Positions 8,885 through 16,980 of a stretch of DNA of 64,000 nucleotides are shown piece after piece. Both the position numbers and the translations under genes were made by a program. Origin of the DNA: Paramicrobacterium fandaimingii (GTDB lineage: Bacteria; Actinomycetota; Actinomycetes; Actinomycetales; Microbacteriaceae); the NCBI RefSeq assembly GCF_011751745.2, contig NZ_CP061170.1, positions 496,001-560,000 on the forward strand. The letters are read 5' to 3'. The first letter of the stretch is position 1, and every line of letters begins with the position of its first letter. The notes below the pieces were generated by a model. The model was not told where the DNA came from and ran no database searches. It saw only the letters and a list, made by a program, of their open reading frames with translations.

Positions 8885-9904
8885 ATGCTGTCGCGAATGC
8901 GCGCCGTCATGAAGCAGTCGCCAGGCGAAGCCGGCGTCAGCCTCGGCGAGGTCGACGTTCCGGCGCCCGAGCCGGGGTTCGCACGACTGCGGGTTGTCGC
9001 GACGGGAGTCTGCGGCACCGACATCCATATTGCGCGCGATGAGTACGGCTCCGAGGCGCCCGTGATCATGGGCCATGAGATTCTCGGCGATGTGGATGCC
9101 GTCGGAGACGACGCCGATGCGCACTGGGTGTCGCGACGCGTTGCGACGGAGACGTACTACAGTACCTGCGGGCGCTGCGATTGGTGCCGTGACGGTGCCG
9201 TCAATCTGTGCCCGAGCCGTCGATCGATCGGTTCGTTCGAGAACGGCGGCTTCGCACCGTACGTTGTCGTGCCGATCGGCAATCTTCATGCCCTGCCGAG
9301 CGACCAGGGTCCGGATGCCGGAATCGGCGCCGTTCTCTCTGAGCCGCTCGCCTGCGTCGCGCAGTGCCTTTGCGATCCGCCGGTTGTGAACCCGGGTGAC
9401 GAGGTGCTCGTGATCGGACCGGGCGCGATGGGGCAGCTGAGCGCTCAGGTCGCCCGTGCGCAAGGCGGCAGCGTGACTCTTGCGGGGTTGCCGAAAGACG
9501 CGGATCGGCTGCGGGTCGCCCGCAATCTTGGCTTCAGCACGACAACGGAGACTCCGGATGCCGAGAGCTTCGACGTTGTGCTCGAGGCATCCGGAAGTGC
9601 TCCGGGCGCAGCCCTTGCGCTCAGCGCGGCGAAGCGTGCCGGGCGTTACGTTCAGGTTGGAATCTTCGGTCGCGACGTGACGGTGCCCCTCGATTCCGTG
9701 CTGTACAAGGAGCTGACGGTGACAAGCGGTTTCGCGTCGACGCCCACGTCATGGCGCCGCGCGATGGCGCTCATGGAGCAGGAGCTTGTGACGCTCGACC
9801 CGCTTGTGACCGAAAGCGTGCCCATCGCCGAGTGGGAGCGTGCGTTTGAGAACATTCGCACCGGGCGCGGCATCAAGACGGTCATCGTTCCGCACGGCGA
9901 CTGA
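8885..9904 (+). CDS. Zinc-dependent alcohol/polyol dehydrogenase (MDR family)
   Basis: Medium-chain dehydrogenase of about 339 residues, similar in layout to sorbitol, threonine or L-idonate dehydrogenases. The catalytic zinc ligands are visible in GVCGTDIH and in the GHE of IMGHEILGDV. The structural zinc lobe has four Cys in CGRCDWCRDGAVNLC. The nucleotide-binding turn is VIGPGAMG. ATG 8885 follows the permease stop by 5 nt; an internal ATG at 8897 is a possible alternative. It is the last gene of the transporter operon. Inference: it oxidises the imported polyol or aldonate in partnership with the divergent SDR. Its end overlaps the convergent MFS gene by 23 bp. Confidence 0.88.
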   Translation: MLSRMRAVMKQSPGEAGVSLGEVDVPAPEPGFARLRVVATGVCGTDIHIARDEYGSEAPVIMGHEILGDVDAVGDDADAHWVSRRVATETYYSTCGRCDWCRDGAVNLCPSRRSIGSFENGGFAPYVVVPIGNLHALPSDQGPDAGIGAVLSEPLACVAQCLCDPPVVNPGDEVLVIGPGAMGQLSAQVARAQGGSVTLAGLPKDADRLRVARNLGFSTTTETPDAESFDVVLEASGSAPGAALALSAAKRAGRYVQVGIFGRDVTVPLDSVLYKELTVTSGFASTPTSWRRAMALMEQELVTLDPLVTESVPIAEWERAFENIRTGRGIKTVIVPHGD

Positions 9905-11309
9905 CAGCGAAGCCTGCGGCAATCGCGCCGGCAAGCGCAAACACCGCGGCCCCGATGAACAGCCAGGAGAAGCCCGAAGTGAGTGCCTCTGGTGTGGCGA
10001 CGCCAGCATCCGTGAGCGCCGACGTCCGCGTTGCAGCGAGCGTCGAGAGAACGGCGAGTCCGAGCGCCCCGCCGATCTGCTGGCTCGTGTTGACGAGCCC
10101 GCCCGCGAGGCCGGCTTCACCTCCCTGTACGCCTTCCACAGCGAGTTGTGTTGTCGTGACGAAGGCGCCGCCGATGCCGATGCCGATCAGAATGGTCGGG
10201 CCGAGAATCTGCGTCAGGAACGCAGCATCCACTGGCGCGAACGCGAGCCAGATGAGTCCTGCGGCAAGCACGACGAGGAAGCCGATGAGTGCCGACTTCT
10301 CGCCGACGCGCGCGATGACGACGGGAGTGACTCCCGCGAACACGACAAGCGCAGCGGCCAGTGGGAGCTGTGTCAGCCCAGCGGTGAGTGCGCTATAGCC
10401 GAGCACCTGCTGCATGTAAATCGAGAGGGCGAAGAACAGCGCGATCATCGCGGCGCCGACAAACAGCATCACGATGTTGCCGACCGTCAGACTCCGATTG
10501 CGGAAGACCGAGAGTGGAATCAGCGGCTGGGTCGTGCGTCGCTCGATCATCACGAGCGCGATGGCGAGAATGATGGCTGCCGCGGCAAGTGTGAGGGGTA
10601 GAGGATGCACGAATCCGACCTGCTCAGCGGCGCTCAATGCGCCGACGGCGGCGACGAGCGCTCCAGTGACGGCGGCTGCGCCGGGCACGTCGAGGCGCTT
10701 CGTCTGCGCGGCCTCGTCGGGGGTGATCAGCATCGGGACTGCCACGATGATGGCGAGGCCGAACGGCACGTTCACGAAGAACACGGCCTGCCAGCCGAGT
10801 GCCGCGGTGAGTACGCCGCCGAGCAATACGCCTGCAGCCGAGCCGATGCCGGCGACTCCGCCCCACACGCCGAGCGCGCGGCCGCGTTCACCGGGCTGTG
10901 TAAACAAGTGTGTGAGCAGGGCGAGAGCGGCGGGAGCCAGCATCGCCGCCGATGCACCTTGCAGTACGCGTGCCGCGATCAGCATTCCGCCCGAGAGCGA
11001 CAGACCGGCGAACGCCGAGGCAAGCACGAACCCGACGATTCCGAGAACGAAGATGCGGCGGTGCCCATAACGGTCGGCGAGGCGCCCGCCGAGCAGCAGG
11101 AGTCCGCCGAAAGGCAGCACATACGCGGTGATGACCCACGCCAGCGCCGCGGTATCCATGTGCATGGTGTCGCCGATGACGGGGAGGGCGATGTTGACGA
11201 TCGAGGCGTCGAGCACGACGAGAAACTGCGCCAACGCGAGGAATCCCAGCGCGACCCAGCGCCGGGAGCTTCGAACGGTCGTCGGTTCGACGACCTCGGT
11301 TGCAGACAT
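9882..11309 (-). CDS. MFS multidrug efflux transporter, DHA2 (EmrB/QacA) family
   Basis: Proton-driven drug exporter of 475 residues with about 14 hydrophobic segments. Motif A-like GGRLADRYGHRR follows the second helix, and motif C-like residues appear in the fifth (ARVLQGASAAMLAPAALALL). ATG 11309 is preceded by GAAAGGA. The 5' neighbours in the same direction are two tiny membrane-protein genes and, beyond them, a TetR regulator. A hairpin at 11361-11397 lies between the tiny genes and this one, so expression is probably by partial read-through from the TetR-controlled promoter at about 11690. Substrate is unknown. Confidence 0.9.
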   Translation of the reverse strand: MSATEVVEPTTVRSSRRWVALGFLALAQFLVVLDASIVNIALPVIGDTMHMDTAALAWVITAYVLPFGGLLLLGGRLADRYGHRRIFVLGIVGFVLASAFAGLSLSGGMLIAARVLQGASAAMLAPAALALLTHLFTQPGERGRALGVWGGVAGIGSAAGVLLGGVLTAALGWQAVFFVNVPFGLAIIVAVPMLITPDEAAQTKRLDVPGAAAVTGALVAAVGALSAAEQVGFVHPLPLTLAAAAIILAIALVMIERRTTQPLIPLSVFRNRSLTVGNIVMLFVGAAMIALFFALSIYMQQVLGYSALTAGLTQLPLAAALVVFAGVTPVVIARVGEKSALIGFLVVLAAGLIWLAFAPVDAAFLTQILGPTILIGIGIGGAFVTTTQLAVEGVQGGEAGLAGGLVNTSQQIGGALGLAVLSTLAATRTSALTDAGVATPEALTSGFSWLFIGAAVFALAGAIAAGFAVSRRAER

Positions 11310-11360
11310 GGTTGGTGTCCTTTCGGATCGAGGTGAGCGGTGCTCACAAATATCGGTGAT

Positions 11361-11397
11361 GTGCGTCGCCGGGGTTGGACGCACCCCGACGACGCAC
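11361..11397 (-). terminator. Strong hairpin between the small-protein gene and the MFS gene
   Basis: 15-nt arms GTGCGTCGCCGGGGT (11361-11375) and ACCCCGACGACGCAC (11383-11397) pair with one mismatch around a 7-nt loop. There is no clear T-tract. It lies just after the stop of the 45-residue membrane protein, so it probably attenuates transcription into the efflux gene. Confidence 0.65.
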
Positions 11398-11402
11398 GGG
11401 AT

Positions 11403-11540
11403 CTAGTTCCAGAGACCGAGCATCAGGATGATGCCGAGAGTCGTGGCGCCGAAGACGATCCACCAGGCGGTCTTCTCGCCGGTCCAGCGGAACCGAGCGT
11501 TGTGAGCAGCCGCGCTGGTGGATTCGGTGTTGGATGTCAT
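11403..11540 (-). CDS. Small single-span membrane protein, 45 residues
   Basis: Tiny ORF missing from ordinary length cut-offs. It encodes 45 residues: a polar, Ala-rich N-terminus followed by one hydrophobic helix (TAWWIVFGATTLGIILMLGLW) and a short tail. The start ATG is preceded by AAAGGAG at good spacing, which strongly argues for translation. It lies between the 27-residue ORF and the DHA2 efflux gene in the same direction, under the TetR-type operator at 11674-11689. No family is recognised. A role as a small partner or modulator of the pump, or as a stress-membrane peptide, is only inference. Confidence 0.62.
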   Translation of the reverse strand: MTSNTESTSAAAHNARFRWTGEKTAWWIVFGATTLGIILMLGLWN

Positions 11541-11570
11541 TGCGTTCTCCTTTTTGATGGGCGACGGGTA

Positions 11571-11654
11571 TTACTGCCATTGCGTGAACATCGCGACAGC
11601 GATGAGCGCGAGTGGGATCAGGGCGATCCAGCGCATGGTGATCTCGTTGGTCAT
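11571..11654 (-). CDS. Very small hydrophobic protein, 27 residues
   Basis: ORF of 27 codons: MTNEITM, then a hydrophobic helix (RWIALIPLALIAVAMF) and TQWQ. The Shine-Dalgarno AAAAGGAGGAG directly before the ATG is one of the strongest in the window. It is the first gene after the TetR-type operator at 11674-11689, 30 nt before the 45-residue membrane protein. Together they look like a two-peptide membrane unit leading into the efflux pump gene. No homologous family is recognised. Confidence 0.58.
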   Translation of the reverse strand: MTNEITMRWIALIPLALIAVAMFTQWQ

Positions 11655-11673
11655 GTCTCCTCCTTTTCAAATA

Positions 11674-11689
11674 GAGTGTTCAGTCACTC
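11674..11689 (-). promoter_or_regulatory. TetR-type operator, site 2 (efflux side)
   Basis: Inverted repeat GAGTG-N6-CACTC; read on the minus strand it is GAGTGACTGAACACTC. It differs by one base from the site directly upstream of the tetR gene. It lies 20 nt upstream of the 27-residue ORF, where a bound repressor would block the small-ORF/efflux operon. Confidence 0.7.
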
Positions 11690-11739
11690 ACTCTTGTGGG
11701 CAACAAAATGCGACGACGTCGACGGTGACGGCGTGCGGG

Positions 11740-12303
11740 TCAGTTCGGGTGGCGGATTCCGTGGGAGAGGATTTCTGCCCAGGGCGCCTTCTGCTCGTCG
11801 ATGCGAGCCGCGACGAGCAGGTGGCACAGCTGGCCGTACGCCACGAAGTTCTGCACCGCGTCATCGCTGCCGCGAGAACGGCTCTTGGCGAATGTGGTGA
11901 TGCTCTTGAGTCCAGCGCGGAGAGCGTCGCCGACCTCGGGGATGTCGGCGACCGACTGCGCGTGTGCCTGCAGCATGAGAAGGCGACGGTCGGCAATGAG
12001 TTCGGCGTAGGCCCCACCCATAGCGTCCAAGATCGGCTGGGGCTTCTGCTCGGGGGCGCCGTCCGCCCCGTGCTCAAGGGCACCGAGAATTTCAGTGAAG
12101 CAGGCCTCGAGGGCGGCGACGAAGAGGCTCTCCTTGCTCGGGAAGAGCTTGAAGACGTAGGCGGGCGAAATCTTCGCGGTGCGAGCGACGCGTGCGACCG
12201 TCGTGCCGTGGAATCCGCCACGGGAGAATTCCGTGAGTGCGGCTTCCGCGACGAGGGGGCGTCGGCTTTCGGCCGTCGAGAGAGTCGAGCTGCGTGTGGA
12301 CAT
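11740..12303 (-). CDS. TetR/AcrR-family transcriptional regulator
   Basis: Repressor of 187 residues. The N-terminal helix-turn-helix is clear: ALTEFSRGGFHGTTVARVART, then SPAYVFKLFPSKESLFVAAL. The C-terminal ligand domain is divergent, as usual. ATG 12303 has no Shine-Dalgarno, because the operator at 12306-12321 occupies that space; a leaderless message is likely. The same 16-bp site recurs before the small membrane ORFs and efflux gene downstream, so the protein is inferred to repress itself and the pump unit. Confidence 0.88.
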   Translation of the reverse strand: MSTRSSTLSTAESRRPLVAEAALTEFSRGGFHGTTVARVARTAKISPAYVFKLFPSKESLFVAALEACFTEILGALEHGADGAPEQKPQPILDAMGGAYAELIADRRLLMLQAHAQSVADIPEVGDALRAGLKSITTFAKSRSRGSDDAVQNFVAYGQLCHLLVAARIDEQKAPWAEILSHGIRHPN

Positions 12304-12305
12304 AT

Positions 12306-12321
12306 GAGTGACTGTACACTC
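12306..12321 (+). promoter_or_regulatory. TetR-type operator, site 1 (autoregulatory)
   Basis: GAGTGACTGTACACTC, an inverted repeat GAGTG-N6-CACTC. The wider 20 bp 12306-12325 is palindromic at 18 of 20 positions. It ends 3 nt before the tetR start codon, so binding would block both initiation regions. It matches the site at 11674-11689 in 15 of 16 positions. Confidence 0.72.
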
Positions 12322-12433
12322 ACTCTTCAGGTAAGCGCAACTCTGCGCCGGAAGGACCTGCCGCCGTTTGCCCGTGACGCGGCTGGATGCGGGGTGCGAG
12401 GCAGTGCACGGGGCGCTGCCTCGCAGCATCCGG

Positions 12434-12709
12434 TCATCGGAATCCGCCGAAGTACACGAGCGCGCGAGCATGCGCTGCTTCGCGCTGCACGCGATCGAGC
12501 TCGTTCTGGCGCGCCGTGTGCAGGTCGGTTTCGAACCGCGGGCGACGCAGCCGCGCGACGAGTCGGCTGAGCCACGACGTGCGACGTTGCCGTCGCGTGC
12601 GTTGCGGCGGATGATCATGGGTCGGGGGTCGAGTGCTCGGCGGATGCGAGGATTCGACCGGTGTGACGGTTTCTTCCGTCTGAACGGTGGACTGTGCTGA
12701 TGTATTCAC
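12434..12709 (-). CDS. Hypothetical small basic protein, 91 residues
   Basis: No family recognised. Starting at GTG 12709, it has a Thr/Ser/Pro-rich N-terminal half, an Arg-rich middle (RTRRQRRTSWLSRLVARLRR) and a C-terminal helix with heptad character (ARQNELDRVQREAAHARALV) ending in YFGGFR. Third codon positions are strongly G/C in the C-terminal half, which supports coding. The Shine-Dalgarno is weak. It lies upstream of the tetR gene in the same direction, separated from it by 130 nt. A membrane- or nucleic-acid-associated role would be guesswork. Confidence 0.5.
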   Translation of the reverse strand: MNTSAQSTVQTEETVTPVESSHPPSTRPPTHDHPPQRTRRQRRTSWLSRLVARLRRPRFETDLHTARQNELDRVQREAAHARALVYFGGFR

Positions 12710-12938
12710 TGTGATTCTTTCGGTGGTGTTCGAACTCGTGCGGGCGCGCTGAAGATCCCCGGCGCATGGGCGTCAGGGCGCGACGAACGTCGCGAGGGGT
12801 GAGCCGGTCAGAAGGCCCGCACGAAGAGGTGCCCGACCGGCGTGAACGTGACCTGTGCCCGCGTGGGCAGACAGGATAGACGGCGCCTTAAGCGGCGCTC
12901 AGAACAGGACGTTCAGAGAAGGGGGAGGCCCCTAGCGA
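12710..12938. other. Non-coding stretch with small hairpins
   Basis: No supportable ORF. Two short inverted repeats are visible: TGCCC/GGGCA around 12856-12870, and GCGCC-TTAAGC-GGCGC at 12883-12898. They could form the 3' end of the 29-residue ORF transcript read from the right. Nothing else was seen. Confidence 0.4.
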
Positions 12939-13028
12939 TTATGCGTTCCTGCAAGAGGCATGGCGCATGAGATCGCCGAGGACATAGCCTGCTGCACCCT
13001 GTTCACTCTGGGCAATTGCGATAATCAT
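12939..13028 (-). CDS. Putative 29-residue ORF with strong ribosome site
   Basis: Short ORF beginning MIIAIAQSEQGAAGYVLGDL and ending CRNA, preceded by GAGAGGAGGCGACA directly before the ATG, an excellent Shine-Dalgarno. It is divergent from the GMC oxidoreductase gene. It could be a genuine micro-protein, a leader peptide or the 5' remnant of a decayed gene. The text resembles the first strand and helix of a nucleotide-binding fold, but it is too short to assign. The remaining 166 nt to the GMC gene hold an A/T-rich patch (13106-13140) likely to include promoters. Confidence 0.4.
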   Translation of the reverse strand: MIIAIAQSEQGAAGYVLGDLMRHASCRNA

Positions 13029-13203
13029 TGTCGCCTCCTCTCTGCTTGTCGTTACGTCAGATGAACGACAGCTTTACAGAATATGGGTATGTTCTCTCCA
13101 AGCGCAAGAGTTTTTGAGAAAAAAGTTGAGAAAGTATCAGAGCGGCTTCGCTCGGAGTCGTCGGGAGTTGACGACAGCGGATCGTGAGTGTTAGGTGGCA
13201 AAC

Positions 13204-15366
13204 GTGACAGAGCAGCAGAGCGCCGACGTCATCGTCATCGGGAGCGGATTCGGCGGTGCGGTCGCGGCAGCGCGCCTTGCTCAGGCAGGATTCTCCGTCG
13301 TGGTACTCGAACGCGGTCGCCGGTGGAAGCCGGGCAGCTTCCCGCGTCGCCCCCGCATCGACGACGGCTGGCTGTGGGGCGTGGATCGCGGTCTCTACAG
13401 CATCCGTTGGCTCGGGCGCATGCTGACGGTGCAGGCTGCCGGGTGGGGCGGTGGGTCGCTCGCGTACGCCAACGTGTTTGCACGTCCGTTCGATCGCGCC
13501 TTCGACGAGCGTTGGCCAGCGCGACTGCGGCGCCGACAGCTTGACCCCTACTACGATCTCGCGGCCCACATGCTGGGAGTCTCGCCCGTCGGGACAGACC
13601 CGACGACCGGGCGCGTGCCGCCGCGAGCTGAGCTGATCGAACGTCACATGCGCGACGGCAACCGTGGTGACGCGACAATACGGCCGAACCTCGCCGTGAC
13701 GTTCGGCGATCCGCAAGCATGGCGGCCCAACAAGCACGGGGTGATGCAACGCGGGTGCACGTTCGTTGGCGAATGCGTGATCGGCTGCAACCACGGTGCC
13801 AAGAACAGTCTCGATCTCACCTACCTTGCTGTCGCGGAGAGCGAGGGGGCAACGGCCGTCACAGATGCCGAAGTGACGCGCATCGAGCCGCGCGACGGCG
13901 AGTACGTGGTGACGACGAGCACGCCGACCAACAAAACATCCCCTCCCCGCGAATGGCGAGCCCCCCGCGTCGTTCTCGCAGCCGGAGCCGTCGCGACGAC
14001 TGAGCTGCTTCTGCGGTCACGCGACGTGCACGGCACGCTTCCTCGATTGTCGTCCCACCTGGGCGCTGGGTTCTCGGGGAACGGGGACTTTCTGACACTG
14101 GCCGAGCTGAAGGCGCCCGACGGAGATATGACGACCGGGCCGACGATCACGACGAGCACGATCATCGATGTGCCCGAAGGCAGAGGCACCGTCTGGTTTC
14201 AGGTGCAGGACGGCGCGTTTCCGCGTGCTGTTCACGATCTTCTCGATGCCGTGATGCCGGCCGCGAGGGCGCGCGAGTGGTGGAGGCGACGGAGGGCGGC
14301 GCCCGACCGGGGGCGCATCTTCACAGTTCTGGCCATGGGACACGACTCCGCGAACGGCACTCTGCGTCTCAATCGCTGGGGAAGCGTGACGCTCGATTGG
14401 CGCAACCGGTGGCAGTCTCGCCTCTACCGCTCCCAGCGCCGGGTCGGTCCGTTCCTCGAGCGCGTGCTGCGGGCACGGCTGTACAACCCATTCACGTGGT
14501 CTGTCCTTCGGCGGACCACGACGGTGCATCCGCTCGGCGGTATCAGGGCGGGGGAGCATCCCGATACTGATGTCGTCGACGAGGCGGGGGAGGTTCACGG
14601 CTACCCTGGCCTCTATGTCATGGACGGATCGGTGCTGCCGACGTCGACGGGAGTGAACCCGTCGGCGACGATTCTCGCTGTGGCCGAGCGATCGGTAGAG
14701 ACCCTCATTCGGAGTTCGGGGAAGCCCGAGTGGAGCGCTCCTGAGTGGGGCGAGGTCACGCCCGCTGCGGTTCCAGAGGATCACGCTGCACTTTTTGCCG
14801 CAGACCTTCGCACATCGACGCGCGGAGGAGGCGTTCACTTCGCCGAGAGGATGCTGACGACGCGGTCGTCGCGCCCTCGCGTCACCCTGAAGCTGAACGT
14901 CGAGGCACCGAGCATCGACGGCTTTCTGGCAGACCCGACGCACACGCTCCGGGTGACGGGCACCGTCGACGCCGAAAATATCGCGACGGACGTCTCCGTG
15001 TGGGGCACTCTGTCGCTGTTTCCCGACGGTCGGGACGAAGCCATGATCTACGAGCTTGAGTTCACCGACGCTAGCGGCGATGCGCGAACGCTGATCGGGA
15101 CGAAGTCTGTGTCGTCGCGCACGCCGCTCGGGCTGCTGGGCGGGCTGACGAGGTTGCGCACAAACATTGGGTCAGCGACAGCGGGAGATACGAACGACGT
15201 GCGCGACGCCGAGCTGTTCATGGGAACTCGAGATCTTGTCGGCCTTCTGGCGTCGATGAGGGGCCATGGTTTCACGCGTGCACGCCGGCTGCGTACTGTC
15301 GCTCGGTTCGCCCTGTTCTTTGCGCGCTCCGCGATCACTCGGCCTCCGGTGCGCGTGCGCGATTAG
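13204..15366 (+). CDS. GMC oxidoreductase (cholesterol-oxidase-like) with C-terminal beta domain
   Basis: FAD enzyme of about 720 residues that oxidises an alcohol, probably a sterol or hydrophobic substrate. VIVIGSGFGGAVAA near the N-terminus binds FAD. GWGGGSLAYANV and CTFVGECVIGCNHGAKN are typical of the cholesterol oxidase/GMC subgroup. The C-terminal GMC motif is TTVHPLGG ... YVMDGSVLPTSTGVNPSATI. Residues after about 535 form an extra ~190-residue region (TLKLNVEAPSI...LRVTGTVD...LSLFPDG) resembling the beta domain found in multidomain members. GTG 13204 is preferred because AGGTGG lies 5 nt upstream; GTG 13195 is the alternative. Its stop overlaps the convergent 2-hydroxyacid dehydrogenase by 4 bp. 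Confidence 0.87.
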   Translation: MTEQQSADVIVIGSGFGGAVAAARLAQAGFSVVVLERGRRWKPGSFPRRPRIDDGWLWGVDRGLYSIRWLGRMLTVQAAGWGGGSLAYANVFARPFDRAFDERWPARLRRRQLDPYYDLAAHMLGVSPVGTDPTTGRVPPRAELIERHMRDGNRGDATIRPNLAVTFGDPQAWRPNKHGVMQRGCTFVGECVIGCNHGAKNSLDLTYLAVAESEGATAVTDAEVTRIEPRDGEYVVTTSTPTNKTSPPREWRAPRVVLAAGAVATTELLLRSRDVHGTLPRLSSHLGAGFSGNGDFLTLAELKAPDGDMTTGPTITTSTIIDVPEGRGTVWFQVQDGAFPRAVHDLLDAVMPAARAREWWRRRRAAPDRGRIFTVLAMGHDSANGTLRLNRWGSVTLDWRNRWQSRLYRSQRRVGPFLERVLRARLYNPFTWSVLRRTTTVHPLGGIRAGEHPDTDVVDEAGEVHGYPGLYVMDGSVLPTSTGVNPSATILAVAERSVETLIRSSGKPEWSAPEWGEVTPAAVPEDHAALFAADLRTSTRGGGVHFAERMLTTRSSRPRVTLKLNVEAPSIDGFLADPTHTLRVTGTVDAENIATDVSVWGTLSLFPDGRDEAMIYELEFTDASGDARTLIGTKSVSSRTPLGLLGGLTRLRTNIGSATAGDTNDVRDAELFMGTRDLVGLLASMRGHGFTRARRLRTVARFALFFARSAITRPPVRVRD

Positions 15367-16295
15367 CGGGGCTCGGGCGCAATGACCACGTTCTCGAACG
15401 CTTCGTCTGCCAGCGCGTGATCGATCTGCCTGCGCAGCAGCTTCGCCATACGGGGGAGCATCGCCGTTGAGGCGCCGCCGACGTGCGGCGAGATGAGCAC
15501 GCTGTCGAGAGAGAACAGCTCGTGGCCGTCGGGCAGCGGTTCCGGCTCGGTCACGTCAAGGCCGAAGCGGAGGCGCCCCGTGCGTGCCTCGGCGAGCATC
15601 GCCTCGGTGTCGACGACGGCACCGCGGGAAACGTTGACGACGAGCGCGCCGTCGGGCAGGGCCGCGAGGAACACGGCATCCACCATGTGCGTTGTCTCGT
15701 CGTTGAGCGGAACCGAGAGAATGACGATCTCGGTGTCAGCAAGCAGCTGCGGCAACTCGTCGAAACCATGGATGCGGCCAGTGTCACCGTCGCGAGCGGT
15801 GCGCGCGACACGGGTGACCGAGGCCTCGAAGCCGTCGAGGCGCCGCTCAAGGGCAGCGCCGATTCCGCCGTACCCAACAATCAGCACGCGTCGGTCTGCG
15901 AGGCTGGCGTAGCGGGCGGGAGCCCAGACGCCCTTCGTCGACGCACGGACGAAGTCGGGGATGCCGCGCTGAGACGCGAGGACCAGCGCCATCGCGAGCT
16001 CGGCCGTCGACGCCTCATGAACGGATGCCGCGTTGGCGAATGTGCGGTCGGCGGGCAGATAGCTGCGCACGCCGTCGTACCCGATGGACTGGCTCTGCAC
16101 CAGCTGCGTCGTCACCGACTCGAGGTGTGCGAGTGGCTGAGGGCCGCCCATGTACGGGCCGACGGCGATGTCGATGTGCTCGACCGGCGCGGGCCCCTCC
16201 ATGTCCCAGCGGATCATCTCGACGCCTGCCGGCACCTCGCCGACCATCTTTCGCAGAGCATTACCGGGCGTGCTGACGACGAGGCGCTGAGTCAT
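15363..16295 (-). CDS. D-isomer-specific 2-hydroxyacid dehydrogenase
   Basis: NAD(P)-dependent enzyme of 310 residues interconverting a 2-keto acid and a D-2-hydroxy acid. The Rossmann motif is GYGGIGAALE. The catalytic Arg lies in VNVSRGAVVD, the Glu in DVTEPEPLPD and the His in LISPHVGG, so the active site is complete. The N-terminal substrate domain is short, as in the GhrA/hydroxypyruvate-reductase-like group. It is monocistronic or loosely linked to the DUF1801 gene 31 nt upstream. The physiological acid cannot be inferred. Confidence 0.9.
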   Translation of the reverse strand: MTQRLVVSTPGNALRKMVGEVPAGVEMIRWDMEGPAPVEHIDIAVGPYMGGPQPLAHLESVTTQLVQSQSIGYDGVRSYLPADRTFANAASVHEASTAELAMALVLASQRGIPDFVRASTKGVWAPARYASLADRRVLIVGYGGIGAALERRLDGFEASVTRVARTARDGDTGRIHGFDELPQLLADTEIVILSVPLNDETTHMVDAVFLAALPDGALVVNVSRGAVVDTEAMLAEARTGRLRFGLDVTEPEPLPDGHELFSLDSVLISPHVGGASTAMLPRMAKLLRRQIDHALADEAFENVVIAPEPR

Positions 16296-16326
16296 GGGTC
16301 GAGCCTACCGTTGCAGTGCCCGCGCC

Positions 16327-16776
16327 TCAGGACATTGCCTTCCTGACGAGCTCGGCGATGGCTCTCTCGGCCCCGACGGTGAGCTCAGTGACCGCGTACG
16401 AGGTCGACCAGAGGCCGCTGGGGTCGTCAAGGTTCGCTTCAGGAGCGAACCCGAACGTTGAGTAGCGTTGTTTGTCAGTGTTTCCACTGCGGAAGAAGCA
16501 AACAACTTTGCCGTTTCTCGCGTAGGCGGGTTGCCCATACCAAAGCTTGGGCGAGAGCTCCGGTGCCGTCTCAGTGACAATCGAGTGGATGCGCTCTGCC
16601 ACCGCACGATCGGTGTCTGCCATCGACTGAATCTTGTCGAGCACATCGAGCTCTTCGGCAGCCTTCTTATTTTTCTTGCTGGCGTTCGCTTCATTTTTGA
16701 GTTCTGCAGCCCGTGCCTTCATCGCTGCCCGCTCCTCGTCGGAGAAGCCGCCTGCACCTCTCTTCGACTCGCTCAT
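16327..16776 (-). CDS. DUF1801 (YdhG/YdeI-like) protein
   Basis: 149-residue protein. The first ~50 residues are a charged helix (EERAAMKARAAELKNEANASKK). The rest is a DUF1801 fold, recognised by ELSPKLWYGQPAYARNGKVVCFF and FGFAPEAN...LW. The family has been linked to iron-chaperone-like folds (frataxin-like) in Bacillus, but its biochemical role is not settled. The 204 nt upstream (16777-16980) hold nothing recognisable. Confidence 0.8.
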   Translation of the reverse strand: MSESKRGAGGFSDEERAAMKARAAELKNEANASKKNKKAAEELDVLDKIQSMADTDRAVAERIHSIVTETAPELSPKLWYGQPAYARNGKVVCFFRSGNTDKQRYSTFGFAPEANLDDPSGLWSTSYAVTELTVGAERAIAELVRKAMS

Positions 16777-16980
16777 CGCTTTTGCTCCCTGTCGCCGTGT
16801 CGGATTGTGTGTTCTTCACGCTAGCTGTGCGGAGGGCTCGTGACTTCTCGATTTCTGACCGGTTCCGAGTGCAGCATTATTGTCAGTCGTCGAGGCGGTG
16901 TCATCGCTCGGGGTGGAGGCGCCGCCGTCTGCGGGCTGTGCGTGACATGTCAGCGGTTGGGGCACACGGAGCTGCGCTGT

